Origin: Desulfobulbaceae bacterium DB1
GTDB taxonomy: Bacteria > Desulfobacterota > Desulfobulbia > Desulfobulbales > SURF-16
Assembly: GCA_001914235.1 (NCBI GenBank)
Contig: MQUF01000020.1
Span: 55,450 to 119,449, forward strand
Length of the DNA stretch: 64,000 nucleotides
Reading direction: 5' to 3'
In this document: in pieces, positions 55,179 through 64,000 of the stretch
How the letters are laid out: each line of letters starts with the position of its first letter
Numbering within the stretch: position 1 is the first letter of the stretch
The notes under the pieces: generated by a model
The model's database searches: none
The model's input: the letters and a program-made list of their open reading frames with translations, nothing else
Told to the model about the DNA's origin: nothing
Position numbers and translations under genes: made by a program

Positions 55179-56717
55179 TCATGCTTCTTTCGTGGCCATG
55201 GCAAAGAGGTTGACTCCTTCCGTTTCGGAAAGAATTTCCACCTTGCCGGCAAAAGGGGTGTCCTGGAACAGCTCGAGGAGTTCGTCGGCGGTTCGATAAA
55301 TCAATTGCCAGTGCAGAATTTCGTCCATGAAGATTTGATCGGGATACGGGGCAAAGTTGCCGAGCAGCAGTTTGCCGCCCGGTTCAAGATGTTCGTGGCA
55401 TCGTTTGATCAGGGCTTGAAAAAGGCGACGATCGAGATAATCGCAAAGACCGGCCGAATAGATAATATGCTGTTTGCCTATTTCATGGCTGACTCTGCCC
55501 ATCGACCACTTGACCAGGTTTTCATTCATGAGCCGGATGGACGCCTTGTGGGGGAAGATGTTGACATGCTGGTTGGTAAACTGCAACGCCTCGGAATCGA
55601 TATCCACGCACAGCGCTTCAATGGCCTGACTGTAGTCGCATGCGGCAAGAAAATCAAAGAGTTCCCGGTTGGGTCCGCAGGCCAGATTCATGATCCGGAT
55701 GCGGGAGGTGGTGGATAAAAAATCCTTGGTTAAGGAGGCAAGTTGCGTTCGGAGCAGAGTTCTCCTGCCCCGGATGGCTTTGGCGCCGGGCCGCTGCAGG
55801 CACCAGGCGTCGACGATTTTTCCAACTTTGCCGTCGCCTTCCGGTTGATCGCGGTAGATATGCTCCATCATCAGGAAATCCCCGGCATAGCCTTTGGGCT
55901 TGTAATACGCCCTTTCGACGAAACGGCTGCGCATGATATAGGGGAAGATCTCCTTGAAAATATAACCCCAAAGCAAATCCCTGTTCTGGGGAGTTTCCAT
56001 CTTGCCCTTATAAAATTCAAGGCTTTCATTGATGGCATCCAGCACCTTGAAACAGTCGCGGCTGATTTCCTCATCCGGAATCTGCGAGGAGGTGTCTTCC
56101 TGGAGACGGTAGGAAATATTGAACAGCTCGGCCTTGGCCGACTCGATTTCACTGCTGATCTGGTGCCAGGTGGGGCTTTTGAGCAGTTTGGCCGGCATCG
56201 GCTTTGTTTCGGTAAAGCTTTTTCGACGGGTGGAAAGCGATGCGGCATAACTGATAAGCGGTTGGTTTTCTTCGAGTATTCTGCGGAATTTGCCGCAGAT
56301 CCGCTGGGTCAGGCTTGTCACCAGCCGACCGTAGAGCGCAGGATTTTCATGGAAAAGATTCTCGATAACCGCGAGATCGAATTTGCATATTTCCGCATCC
56401 TCGGTGGCTCGGATGTCACGTACCCGGGAGCCGCCGTCAAAAAAACCGATTTCGCCGAAGAAATTCCCGCCGCCCAGTAAGGCAACGGTTATTTTTGTGT
56501 CCTGGGCCGTATAGGAAACCTCGATAACGCCCTTCAGGACATAATAAAAGGCACGGCTGTCCTGCAGTTCAATCGCCTCTCCGGCCGGACAGGAAATTGT
56601 TTCCGTATAGGCTACGAGATTCGGGGAAAGTTGACCGTCAGGAAGAAAAACGGCAGTGTCGCGGCATTGGTTTTCCGAATCGGAAAAAAGAAATAGCGGC
56701 TGTTCTCTGGAAACCAT
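55179..56717 (-). CDS. cNMP-binding domain fused to a SAM methyltransferase
   Basis: 512 aa; strong AAGGAG ahead of the ATG. Residues about 20-145 form a cyclic-nucleotide-binding fold (L-L-G-G-G-N-F-F-G-E-I-G-F-F-D-G-G at its core). The C-terminal half (about 310-510) is a class I methyltransferase with I-M-N-L-A-C-G-P-N-R-E-L (SAM loop), A-L-C-V-D-I-D-S-E-A-L and L-L-L-G-N-F-A-P-Y. The A-I-R-G-R-R-x-L-L-R region recalls proteins annotated as 3-hydroxypalmitate methyl ester synthases (PhcB-like); that match is tentative. Coupled to an HD-GYP gene, it may make a methylated signal under second-messenger control. Confidence 0.8.
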   Translation of the reverse strand: MVSREQPLFLFSDSENQCRDTAVFLPDGQLSPNLVAYTETISCPAGEAIELQDSRAFYYVLKGVIEVSYTAQDTKITVALLGGGNFFGEIGFFDGGSRVRDIRATEDAEICKFDLAVIENLFHENPALYGRLVTSLTQRICGKFRRILEENQPLISYAASLSTRRKSFTETKPMPAKLLKSPTWHQISSEIESAKAELFNISYRLQEDTSSQIPDEEISRDCFKVLDAINESLEFYKGKMETPQNRDLLWGYIFKEIFPYIMRSRFVERAYYKPKGYAGDFLMMEHIYRDQPEGDGKVGKIVDAWCLQRPGAKAIRGRRTLLRTQLASLTKDFLSTTSRIRIMNLACGPNRELFDFLAACDYSQAIEALCVDIDSEALQFTNQHVNIFPHKASIRLMNENLVKWSMGRVSHEIGKQHIIYSAGLCDYLDRRLFQALIKRCHEHLEPGGKLLLGNFAPYPDQIFMDEILHWQLIYRTADELLELFQDTPFAGKVEILSETEGVNLFAMATKEA

Positions 56718-56782
56718 GGGAACTCCTTGTGAAGGCTATATGAGAAAGAAGAAGGGGGTATGCAATCGGTATGCTGCTGTTT

Positions 56783-57157
56783 TCAGGCCTCGCAGCCGTA
56801 ACGTTCAATGAGTTGCTGCAGATGTTGCTTGTGTTTGACGGACAGGGGGCCGAATTTGATACAGCGCCGGCGCATGGTGATCTGGCTGAAAGGCTGCTCG
56901 TTGGGAAGGACAAAATCGTTAACCGTGGTATAGGGGATGTTTTCCAGGCACAGACCTTCTTCAACCAGCAGGTCAAGTCCCTGGGCATCCCTTGATGCAC
57001 CGTTGGTGGAAAAATAGCAGAAAGCAAGGCCGGACATGCTGATGTCGATTATCTGGCCGATTTTATTCGAAGGAGGGCGGAGAAAGGCATAGGTGCCTTC
57101 ACGCATGATGTACCGTTTCTGCCCTCTCCTGTCGATGTCCGCTGATTCACTGGCCAT
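56783..57157 (-). CDS. PilZ-like small protein
   Basis: 124 aa from the ATG at 57157; a GTG at 57169 is the alternative, and neither has a strong ribosome site. R-R-G-Q-K-R near the start and D-I-S-M-S-G-L-A-F match the PilZ R-x-x-x-R and D-x-S-x-x-G motifs that bind cyclic di-GMP. The C-terminus R-R-R-C-I-K-F-G-P-L-S...L-Q-Q-L-I-E-R matches that of the protein at 17074-17418. It precedes the cNMP/methyltransferase gene by 65 bp and divergently faces the cNMP-GAF gene across a promoter region. Confidence 0.75.
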   Translation of the reverse strand: MASESADIDRRGQKRYIMREGTYAFLRPPSNKIGQIIDISMSGLAFCYFSTNGASRDAQGLDLLVEEGLCLENIPYTTVNDFVLPNEQPFSQITMRRRCIKFGPLSVKHKQHLQQLIERYGCEA

Positions 57158-57284
57158 TGTTTTGCTCACTTCAAGTGATGAAATCGGTTCCGTGGATAGA
57201 AGTAAAAAGAAAACTCGATATTTATTATGCCATCAACAAACAGATTGTATCAAATAAAAATTTGTTTCAGAAATGAATTTTCGC

Positions 57285-57296
57285 AAATTGCAATTT
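57285..57296. promoter_or_regulatory. Palindromic operator candidate AAATTGCAATTT (copy 2)
   Basis: Perfect 12-bp palindrome identical to that at 53323-53334. Its centre is about 57 bp upstream of the expected start of transcription from the adjacent promoter (57311-57340), a position suiting an activator. It also lies upstream of the divergent PilZ-like gene. Confidence 0.5.
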
Positions 57297-57310
57297 TATT
57301 GATTCATCGC

Positions 57311-57340
57311 TTGACAAGTCCGGCCGCTCCATTGTGTAAT
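57311..57340 (+). promoter_or_regulatory. Sigma-70-type promoter of the cNMP-GAF gene
   Basis: TTGACA (57311-57316) matches the consensus -35; TGTAAT (57335-57340) is a 5/6 match to the -10, with an 18-bp spacer. It lies 82 bp before the ATG of the cNMP-binding gene at 57422. Confidence 0.6.
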
Positions 57341-57421
57341 TTCCCTATCTTCTTTTCCTGCCGCCAATTCCCCCACGGCATTTTTTTTCTTCCCTAGTGT
57401 CCGCTGATCGGAGAGCCACCA

Positions 57422-57919
57422 ATGCAACAATCTGAACAATGCCGAGAGGTTATGAAGCTCCTTTTTTTTGCTGAATTGTCAGGGGCGGAATGTGAATTGC
57501 TTTTGCCATCCCTGCAAAAAGAAAATTTTTCTCCCGGCGATGTCGTTGTCCGGGAGGGGTCTGCCCTGGACCGTATTTTCTTCGTCCTTTCCGGCCGGGT
57601 GCGGCAGGAGAAAATCCTCGGCATTACCCTGGAGGCAACCGGTCTGGAGGCATGGCAGGAAAAGGAGTTGTTTGAGGAGATCACAGCCGGCAATCATTTC
57701 GGCGCGGGCGGCCTGGTTGAACCGGCTCCTTCGCTTGTCGACTGGGTGGCGGTGGAACAATCGCAACTTTTGTCGCTTTCCTTTCCCCGTTTCCGCCAAA
57801 TCCTGCGGCAGTCGGACACCTTGGGCCGGAAGCTGCTGGAATCCCTTTGCCGGACACTCCATGAAAGCGGCCGCCGATATGAAGAAAGTTTTGCAATGCA
57901 GGTCACTGCTGTCTCATAA
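57422..57919 (+). pseudogene. cNMP-binding/GAF sensor, 5' part, interrupted by IS4-family element
   Basis: The ATG at 57422 has GGAGAG 8 bp upstream. Residues about 15-125 form a cyclic-nucleotide-binding fold (F-S-P-G-D-V-V-V-R-E-G-S-A-L-D-R-I-F-F-V) without a DNA-binding domain. The native frame runs to 57903, where the IS begins; the last codons (V-T-A-V-S) and TAA at 57917 come from the IS end. Joining 57894 with 59163 (one target copy) continues the frame F-A-M-Q-V-E-N-K-K into the GAF domain at 59164-59841. So the original protein was cNMP-coiled coil-GAF of about 384 residues. Confidence 0.85.
57895..57903 (+). repeat. Target-site duplication of the IS4-family element, left copy
   Basis: AATGCAGGT immediately precedes the left inverted repeat and recurs exactly at 59163-59171, right after the right inverted repeat. 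Nine bp is normal for the IS4 family. Confidence 0.9.
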
Positions 57920-59050
57920 ATTTCCCCAAAGCAGAAACTGCCTAATCGTAGGCTGTTTCTGCTTTGGAGGTTTTAAAAGGGCGAGGAGATCTCGCCTTTC
58001 GAATAAATTTAGCTGCAAAATCCTGAGTATTTGCTGCATGGATATACCAATTTTTGCGGTGAATTTGAGGTACGCGAGGATCAGGTAAACGCATAAGGCA
58101 ATCCAAATTTGAGTAAGAACAGAATTTTGAGAGGTTCCTAGAAAAGTTTTTATTTTCAGATTCTGCTTAATCCATTTGAAAAAAAGTTCTATCTGCCACC
58201 TCTCCTTGTAGAGGTCGGCAATTGTTTTGGCCTGAAGATGATCTGCGTTGGTGACAAAACGATACTCAATACCAGTTTCAGGGTCTGTATAGGCAATGAG
58301 TCGAAGCTTTTGGGGAATATCGCCAAGTTGAATTTGGCGATCCATAGTAACTCCGGTAGATTTACGGCCGGGCCGGTTTTTGAAATACTGGACCAAGGCA
58401 TTGCTTTTCAGTCTGGTAACGAAAAAGATACCATTACTCATTAAAGATTCGTACCAGGTGTAGTCTGTAAAACCACGGTCAAAGACAACGCATGACCCCT
58501 TTGGCAGATTGAGAGCCTTCGCCCACTGAACTTCATGCCCTTTGCCATCTGTCATAGTCATGAAGGACGGGAGGTAGCCATCAGCATCTAAGCCAACATG
58601 GAGTTTTATGGCTCCCTTTGTTTTACGAAACTTGGCCCATGGGAAAATGGACAAGCAAAGCTTTATGGTGGTGGCATCAAGTAGAAATAATTTGCCTTTG
58701 AACTTGAATTTGTGCTTGGGAGCATGCTGCTGGCAACGCTCAAGGAGCTTGTAAAACATCACTTTGTAAAGTTCAGCAGGCTGTTTGTCGTTAACACGGG
58801 CCAAAGTTGCTCGTGAAGTTTTTCTCATCCCGAGATGGTAAAGTTTGTTTGCCTGTGCTTTCAGATTGTCTGTCAAATCTCGCAGGCTTTTTCTTGAAGA
58901 TAACTGGGCAATCATCATGGCAAGAAATTGACTCCACCTGTTAAAGGATCTGAATTTCTGTCCAACGTGATGTGTTTGGGCAAGGCATTCAAATTCATGT
59001 CTCGGAAGAATTGCAGTAATTTGATTAAGAATTGTGTTATAATGTGCCAT
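57914..59050 (-). CDS. IS4-family transposase
   Basis: 378 aa DDE transposase; an AAGGAGA site is 8 bp upstream of the ATG and TATAAT lies 40 bp further back. The catalytic acids are in L-L-D-A-T-T-I-K (first Asp), V-V-F-D-R-G-F-T-D-Y (second Asp) and Y-K-E-R-W-Q-I-E-L-F-F-K-W-I-K, the Y-(2)-R-(3)-E-(6)-K signature of the IS4 family (Glu). The frame is intact, so the element is likely active. The last codons overlap a strong hairpin. Confidence 0.95.
   Translation of the reverse strand: MAHYNTILNQITAILPRHEFECLAQTHHVGQKFRSFNRWSQFLAMMIAQLSSRKSLRDLTDNLKAQANKLYHLGMRKTSRATLARVNDKQPAELYKVMFYKLLERCQQHAPKHKFKFKGKLFLLDATTIKLCLSIFPWAKFRKTKGAIKLHVGLDADGYLPSFMTMTDGKGHEVQWAKALNLPKGSCVVFDRGFTDYTWYESLMSNGIFFVTRLKSNALVQYFKNRPGRKSTGVTMDRQIQLGDIPQKLRLIAYTDPETGIEYRFVTNADHLQAKTIADLYKERWQIELFFKWIKQNLKIKTFLGTSQNSVLTQIWIALCVYLILAYLKFTAKIGISMQQILRILQLNLFERRDLLALLKPPKQKQPTIRQFLLWGNL
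57926..57967 (-). terminator. Hairpin at the end of the IS4 transposase gene
   Basis: CCAAAGCAGAAAC (57926-57938) and GTTTCTGCTTTGG (57955-57967) are perfect 13-bp arms with an inner CCTA/TAGG pair and a 4-base loop. It overlaps the last codons of the transposase gene. It may end transcription or block transcripts that enter the element from outside. Confidence 0.5.
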
Positions 59051-59162
59051 GGCTCGGATCTCCTTGTTATGGTTAGTGTTTTTCGCAAATTCATTATAAC
59101 CAAAAGGGGCTTCCGAGCCTTTATTTATTTGATGTTGTTTACAATTTTATAAGACAGCAGTG

Positions 59163-59171
59163 AATGCAGGT
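59163..59171 (+). repeat. Target-site duplication of the IS4-family element, right copy
   Basis: Exact copy of AATGCAGGT at 57895-57903. It supplies the ATG (59164) from which the 3' part of the split gene could be translated. Confidence 0.9.
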
Positions 59172-59833
59172 GGAAAACAAAAAACTGATGCTGCAGATGG
59201 GGATTGAACGGAAAAAGATAAAGGCCATGCATCGCATTGCCGGAAGCACCGCGGCAAGCGATGTCAAGCAAACCCTTGATACCATACTCGACGCCTGCAT
59301 CGACTGCCTTCGTGTTGAAAAAGGTTCCATCATGATTTTTGACCGGGGTGTGCTGCGGGTGGAGGCTGCTTTCGGGGCAAACAGGGAGAAAATTCTCGGT
59401 CAGCAGCAGATCATTACGGAAAACAGTGTTTCCGGGCGTTGTTTCATGACAAAAAAACCTGTTTTTATCCAGGATATCGAGCGGGAACAAAATCTTGACC
59501 GCTCGCCCGACCCGAGCCAGTACTGGAACAATTCGCTGATCAGCATGCCGCTTCTCAGTGCCGCCGGTGAAAGTATCGGCGTGCTGAACGTCAGTAAAAC
59601 CTCCCATGACGTTTTCACCGAGGACGACATGAAGATTCTCGATGATCTGACCATGGAAGCCTCCGCCGCACTGGGTCACGAGATTGAGCTCGCCCGGCTG
59701 TTTCGCAGCTTTCAGGAAACCTATGTCGAGGTGAAACGCACCCAGAAGCAGTTGCAGCAGGTGGAGGACAAGGTTTGCCGTATCATTGACACCTCATGGC
59801 CGGCCATCGGCGACAGGATGGGAGGGGTGGCTG

Positions 59834-59841
<8 letters not shown>
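59164..59841 (+). pseudogene. cNMP-binding/GAF sensor, 3' part
   Basis: 225 codons: a short coiled coil (E-N-K-K-L-M-L-Q-M-G-I-E-R-K-K-I-K-A-M-H) then a GAF domain (about 60-180; R-V-E-K-G-S-I-M-I-F, S-V-S-G-R-C-F, S-L-I-S-M-P-L-L-S-A-A-G-E-S-I-G-V-L-N-V) and a C-terminal helix. The frame is continuous with the 5' part if the IS and one 9-bp repeat are removed. No ribosome site precedes the ATG inside the repeat. It overlaps the carboxyltransferase gene by 8 bp, so in the uninterrupted strain the two were co-transcribed. Confidence 0.82.
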
Positions 59842-61375
<1,534 letters not shown>

Positions 61376-61993
61376 AAAGATGGTTGGCCGAGTCTTTTTT
61401 CTGCTTGACTTCCACAAACATTTGAATCATTTATGGTGGATATGTGTTGGGAAAAACGACAGGCAATGATGCGGCTTGGAATCACAAACGGTCAAGGGGG
61501 CTTTGCAGGCGTTGGATGTCACGGGCCATGATGACGCTCTCTTTGCCGGAACGCGGATCAACAAATCTTTCCCTGGCCGGGAAAACCCATTGCCGGCCGG
61601 TCTCCCGCGCCGCATTGGGGTATTTTCCGGCAAGCGCCTCGGGGATAGAGACTTCCCCGAAACCCGCCTCAAGATCACGATGGTGGAGGTTCTTTGTTTC
61701 TGAATGGGGACAGGCCCCGTTTTTTTGAGTCGCTGCAAGTTGCTTTGGACTTTTTTTGTTCATAAAATCTTTCAAATTCAAATAGTTAATGTAAAGTTTG
61801 CCGCAGCATGCTAGACAGAATTATTATATCACTTCAAGAAATTTTATCGCAACAGCCCGATATTGTTCAAGTTTAATTTTCAAGGAAATGACCCTGTGTG
61901 CTATTTGCTTAAAATTATTGAATGATTATCATGGATAAAATGTTTTGTAATATGCATTTAATTACCTAATAGATGCTAGCCTTGGATTAATCG
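61376..61993. other. 618-bp intergenic accessory region
   Basis: Between the carboxyltransferase and the RES-like fragment. The left part has a decayed integron-integrase fragment (61482-61690, - strand). From about 61770 on the DNA is distinctly AT-rich, with no gene supported, and leads into the RES-type fragment. The change in composition marks the start of acquired DNA. Confidence 0.55.
61482..61690 (-). pseudogene. Integron integrase (IntI-type tyrosine recombinase) remnant
   Basis: About 69 codons on the - strand keep the order H-H-R-D-L-E-A-G-F-G-E-V, I-P-E-A-L-A-G-K-Y-P-N-A-A-R, R-Q-W-V-F-P and V-D-P-R-S-G, then jump to Q-S-P-L-D-R-L and stop. These match the IntI-specific insertion and the family's C-terminal end. 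The catalytic His-Arg-Tyr part between V-D-P-R-S-G and the end is missing, and the N-terminal half is absent, so it is a deletion derivative with no function. An integron once existed here or nearby. Confidence 0.65.
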
Positions 61994-62338
61994 ATGGAAA
62001 GAATATGTGATTCGTGCGCCAAAAATGTGTTTTTGAAAACCATGATTCAATCGAAAGGTCAGGTGGGCATTTGCTCTCTGTGTGGAAAGAGTTCCAATAG
62101 CTCCATTGACACTTCTGATCATGTGTTTTTAAAGACGGTAACATCCTTAATTCGTTATCATTTATCCGAGTGGGAATATCACACGAAACTTGGCGGCGTG
62201 AATTTAGACCGCTTACTGAGTAAAGAAAATCCAATATTTTATTATCATGCTGAATGCAGTGAAGATTCTATTGATAACTTCTTGATGAGTTTTATTGACG
62301 AGTTGTATCAACGTGAAGACATTCACCTGAATCCGTGA
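61994..62338 (+). pseudogene. RES-toxin-type N-terminal (HEPN/RES NTD) protein, truncated by IS1380-family element
   Basis: 114 codons; GGA 6 bp before the ATG. The paired zinc-finger-like Cys (C-D-S-C...C-S-L-C-G-K) and the W-E-Y-H...G-G segment resemble the N-terminal domain of RES-type toxins, where the NAD-degrading RES domain follows. Here the last four codons (H-L-N-P) and the TGA come from the IS1380 inverted repeat, so the gene is cut at about residue 110 before any RES domain. Low GC matches the preceding AT-rich DNA and indicates transfer. The call of the domain is moderate. Confidence 0.6.
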
Positions 62339-63999
62339 AATTTTTGCAGTAAAAATCGTCTGTATTTTCAAATAACATGTTGAAATTTAACAAAAAATAT
62401 TGCAATATTCGCCTGTCTAAAAACATCACTCTGCAGGTGAAAAAATGAAACGATTTATTCTTGAACGCTCATCGGACGAATTTTATACCTCTCATTCCGG
62501 CCTGGCCCTGATCGGGCTCGGTATCAATCGCTTTACCAGCTTGAACGCCAAGCTGAAAAAGGCGATACCCGACACCAAGGACATTGCCAATACAGATGTC
62601 ATTCGCAGTTATCTCGGGCTCCTCTCGCTTGGCAAAAGCGATTTCGAAGCCATTGCCGACATGAAAGACGACAGGTATTTCCAGCAATCACTTGGCATCA
62701 AAGCGGTTCCTTCGCCCGAAACCTTGCGCCAGCGCCTTGACGAAACCGCAACAGTTTTTCAGCCAATTGCTTCCTCCACCTACACGGAGTTCATCCGCAA
62801 TGCCAAAGGAAAAGTAACCCCCTTGGCCATGGGTCATGTCGCCGTCGATATGGACGTCTTTTGCATGGACAACTCCGGCACCAAAAAAGAAGGTTCCAAG
62901 CATACCTATCACGGTTATGACGGCTATGCGCCAATAGCCGCCTACATGGGAGAGGAAGGCTGGTGTATTAATCTTGAGTTCCGGGAGGGCAGCCAGCACA
63001 GCCAAAACAATTTTATTCCTTTTCTGCAGGAAACCATCTCCCGTGCCAAGTCTTTAACCAAAAAGTCACTGTTATTCAGGCTTGACTCCGGACACGATGC
63101 TGTCGAGACCCGAGCAACGCTTTATGGCCACAAAAAGGTCGATTACATCCTGAAATGGAATCCCCGCAAGCAGGACCTTCCCGCCTGGCTGGCCCGTGGG
63201 CTGCAAGAAGGAGAAGTGAGCGAACCACGACGCGGCAAACGGGTTGCCGTATTCAGTTTCAACCAGCTTCAGGAGCACGAGGGCAAGGAGTTCAGTACCC
63301 GCCTGATCGTCCGCGTGATTGAACGTACCATTGACAAACGCGGCCAGTTGCTGCTGGTGCCGGATATAGAACTTGAGGGCTGGTGGACATCCCTTTACCT
63401 GCCGGAAAAAGAGATCATCAAGCTCTACCGGGACCACGGCACAAGCGAGCAGTTTCACAGCGAATTTAAAACCGACATGGATCTTGAGCGGTTGCCTTCG
63501 GGAAAATTTGCGACCAATTCCTTGATCATGTCCTTGGCCGGCTTGGCTTATAACATCTTGCGGTTTATCGGCCAGCTTGGCCTTCTCGGTGATCGCTCAC
63601 CAGTGCGCCACTCGGCAAAGCGCAGGAGAATTCGTACCGTTATTCAGGAACTCATGTACCGTGCAGCCAGACTGATTGAGACCGGCAGGAAACTGAAGCT
63701 GCGGTTCAGCCGCCACTGTTGCGCATTTGACTCGTTTCAGGCCGTTTATAACCGGCTTGCCTTTGGCTAATGCAAGAACAGAAGAGAAATTTGCCGGAAA
63801 GTGGCTGAACAGCAGGCCCTGCCGGGAAAATACGCCTAAAAACAGGCAAATATAGCAATTTTTCAAAGAACAACGGGGACGATGTCCCAATTTACCAGCA
63901 ATATGCTGGCAATATATAAATTTCTGGCGGTCGCGGTGTTGAAATTTTTTCGCGCCCCACAATTTTTAGGGAGAATCCGGGATACCTCACGGATTCAGG
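62326..63999 (+). mobile_element. IS1380-family insertion sequence
   Basis: About 1,674 bp bounded by inverted repeats CCTGAATCCGTGA (62326-62338) and TCACGGATTCAGG (63987-63999). The left flank TTCA and the base T right after the right end (64000) fit a 4-bp target duplication, but the window stops there. It carries one intact transposase gene. IS1380-family elements can move flanking genes by one-ended transposition and provide promoters. Confidence 0.85.
62445..63770 (+). CDS. IS1380-family transposase
   Basis: 441 aa; AGGTG 5 bp before the ATG. DDE catalytic segments are V-A-V-D-M-D-V-F (Asp), L-F-R-L-D-S-G-H-D-A (Asp), and H-G-T-S-E-Q-F-H-S-E-F-K-T-D-M-D-L-E-R-L-P (Glu with the D-x-x-x-x-R-L-P-S motif typical of IS1380). 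No frameshift is seen, so the enzyme is probably active. An AATATTGCAATATT palindrome lies at 62397 in its leader, where the -35/-10 region is expected. Confidence 0.93.
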   Translation: MKRFILERSSDEFYTSHSGLALIGLGINRFTSLNAKLKKAIPDTKDIANTDVIRSYLGLLSLGKSDFEAIADMKDDRYFQQSLGIKAVPSPETLRQRLDETATVFQPIASSTYTEFIRNAKGKVTPLAMGHVAVDMDVFCMDNSGTKKEGSKHTYHGYDGYAPIAAYMGEEGWCINLEFREGSQHSQNNFIPFLQETISRAKSLTKKSLLFRLDSGHDAVETRATLYGHKKVDYILKWNPRKQDLPAWLARGLQEGEVSEPRRGKRVAVFSFNQLQEHEGKEFSTRLIVRVIERTIDKRGQLLLVPDIELEGWWTSLYLPEKEIIKLYRDHGTSEQFHSEFKTDMDLERLPSGKFATNSLIMSLAGLAYNILRFIGQLGLLGDRSPVRHSAKRRRIRTVIQELMYRAARLIETGRKLKLRFSRHCCAFDSFQAVYNRLAFG

Positions 64000-64000
64000 T

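Larger units (their letters stand above)
57904..59162 (-). mobile_element. IS4-family insertion sequence, complete
   Basis: 1,259 bp with terminal inverted repeats CACTGCTGTCT-C-ATAAA on the left and CACTGCTGTCT-T-ATAAA on the right (18 of 20 bases match), flanked by the 9-bp duplication AATGCAGGT. It carries one transposase gene with intact catalytic residues, oriented opposite to the host gene. A 13-bp-arm hairpin marks the transposase end. The exact duplication and intact transposase indicate a recent insertion. Confidence 0.93.

Noticed and set aside
61444..61728. + strand open frames opposite the integrase remnant
   Set aside because: The opposite-strand reading matches integron integrase, so these frames are shadows.

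Overview
The window reads as chromosomal DNA of a moderately GC-rich Gram-negative anaerobe, most likely a deltaproteobacterium (Desulfobacterota, Desulfobulbales-like). This is an inference from gene content: FolE2-type GTP cyclohydrolase, many HD-GYP and PilZ signalling proteins, an ExeA-like ATPase, a Tll0287-type haem sensor, a sigma-54 activator and a propionyl-CoA-carboxylase-type carboxyltransferase. No rRNA, tRNA or CRISPR array was seen.

Layout. 1-10.7 kb is mostly housekeeping: the hemB 3' end, a nitroreductase, a YceH-like protein, a membrane metallophosphoesterase, a Ycf45/R3H-type ATPase beside a 1,027-codon membrane protein of unknown function, pyruvate kinase, a thioredoxin-like gene with a suspected C-terminal frameshift in front of ccdA, and slyD. 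At 11 kb a sigma-54-type promoter precedes a 72-aa membrane protein. 11.4-17 kb is a tightly overlapping operon: HD-GYP protein, periplasmic adaptor, ABC ATPase and two MacB-like permeases. 17-21 kb has a small PilZ-like protein, a ParB-like protein, a RibD-type reductase and a PP-loop ATPase. 21.1-26.8 kb is a type III-like restriction-modification operon (mod, zeta-toxin-like kinase, small partner, res) whose last codons overlap folE2. 28-35 kb has a CCA/poly(A) nucleotidyltransferase, glycogen phosphorylase, and an ExeA / haem-HAMP / TPR-OmpA run.

35.4-44.5 kb is an envelope-lipid island. A PbgA/YejM-like sulfatase-fold protein plus an OmpR-type two-component system on the + strand converge on an operon of PAP2 phosphatase, LtaS-like sulfatase and a second PbgA-like protein on the - strand. 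Both promoter regions carry the same 11-bp-spaced direct repeat (CTTCAY-N5-CTTCAC) just upstream of a -10 element, which suggests one response-regulator regulon.

44.5-61.4 kb is signalling and metabolism: a receiver protein, DnaQ exonuclease, cNMP-CBS-DUF294 protein, two paralogous membrane PAS-HD-GYP proteins, an Epd-like dehydrogenase, a PilZ-PAS sigma-54 activator, a cNMP-binding/SAM-methyltransferase fusion, a PilZ-like protein, and a cNMP-GAF sensor cut in two by a complete IS4-family element with a 9-bp target duplication, followed by a carboxyltransferase gene. The last 2.6 kb is accessory: an integron-integrase remnant, an RES-type toxin N-terminal fragment cut by an IS1380-family element, and that IS up to the window edge. 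A second, decayed IS1380-like leader lies just upstream of the Epd-like gene.
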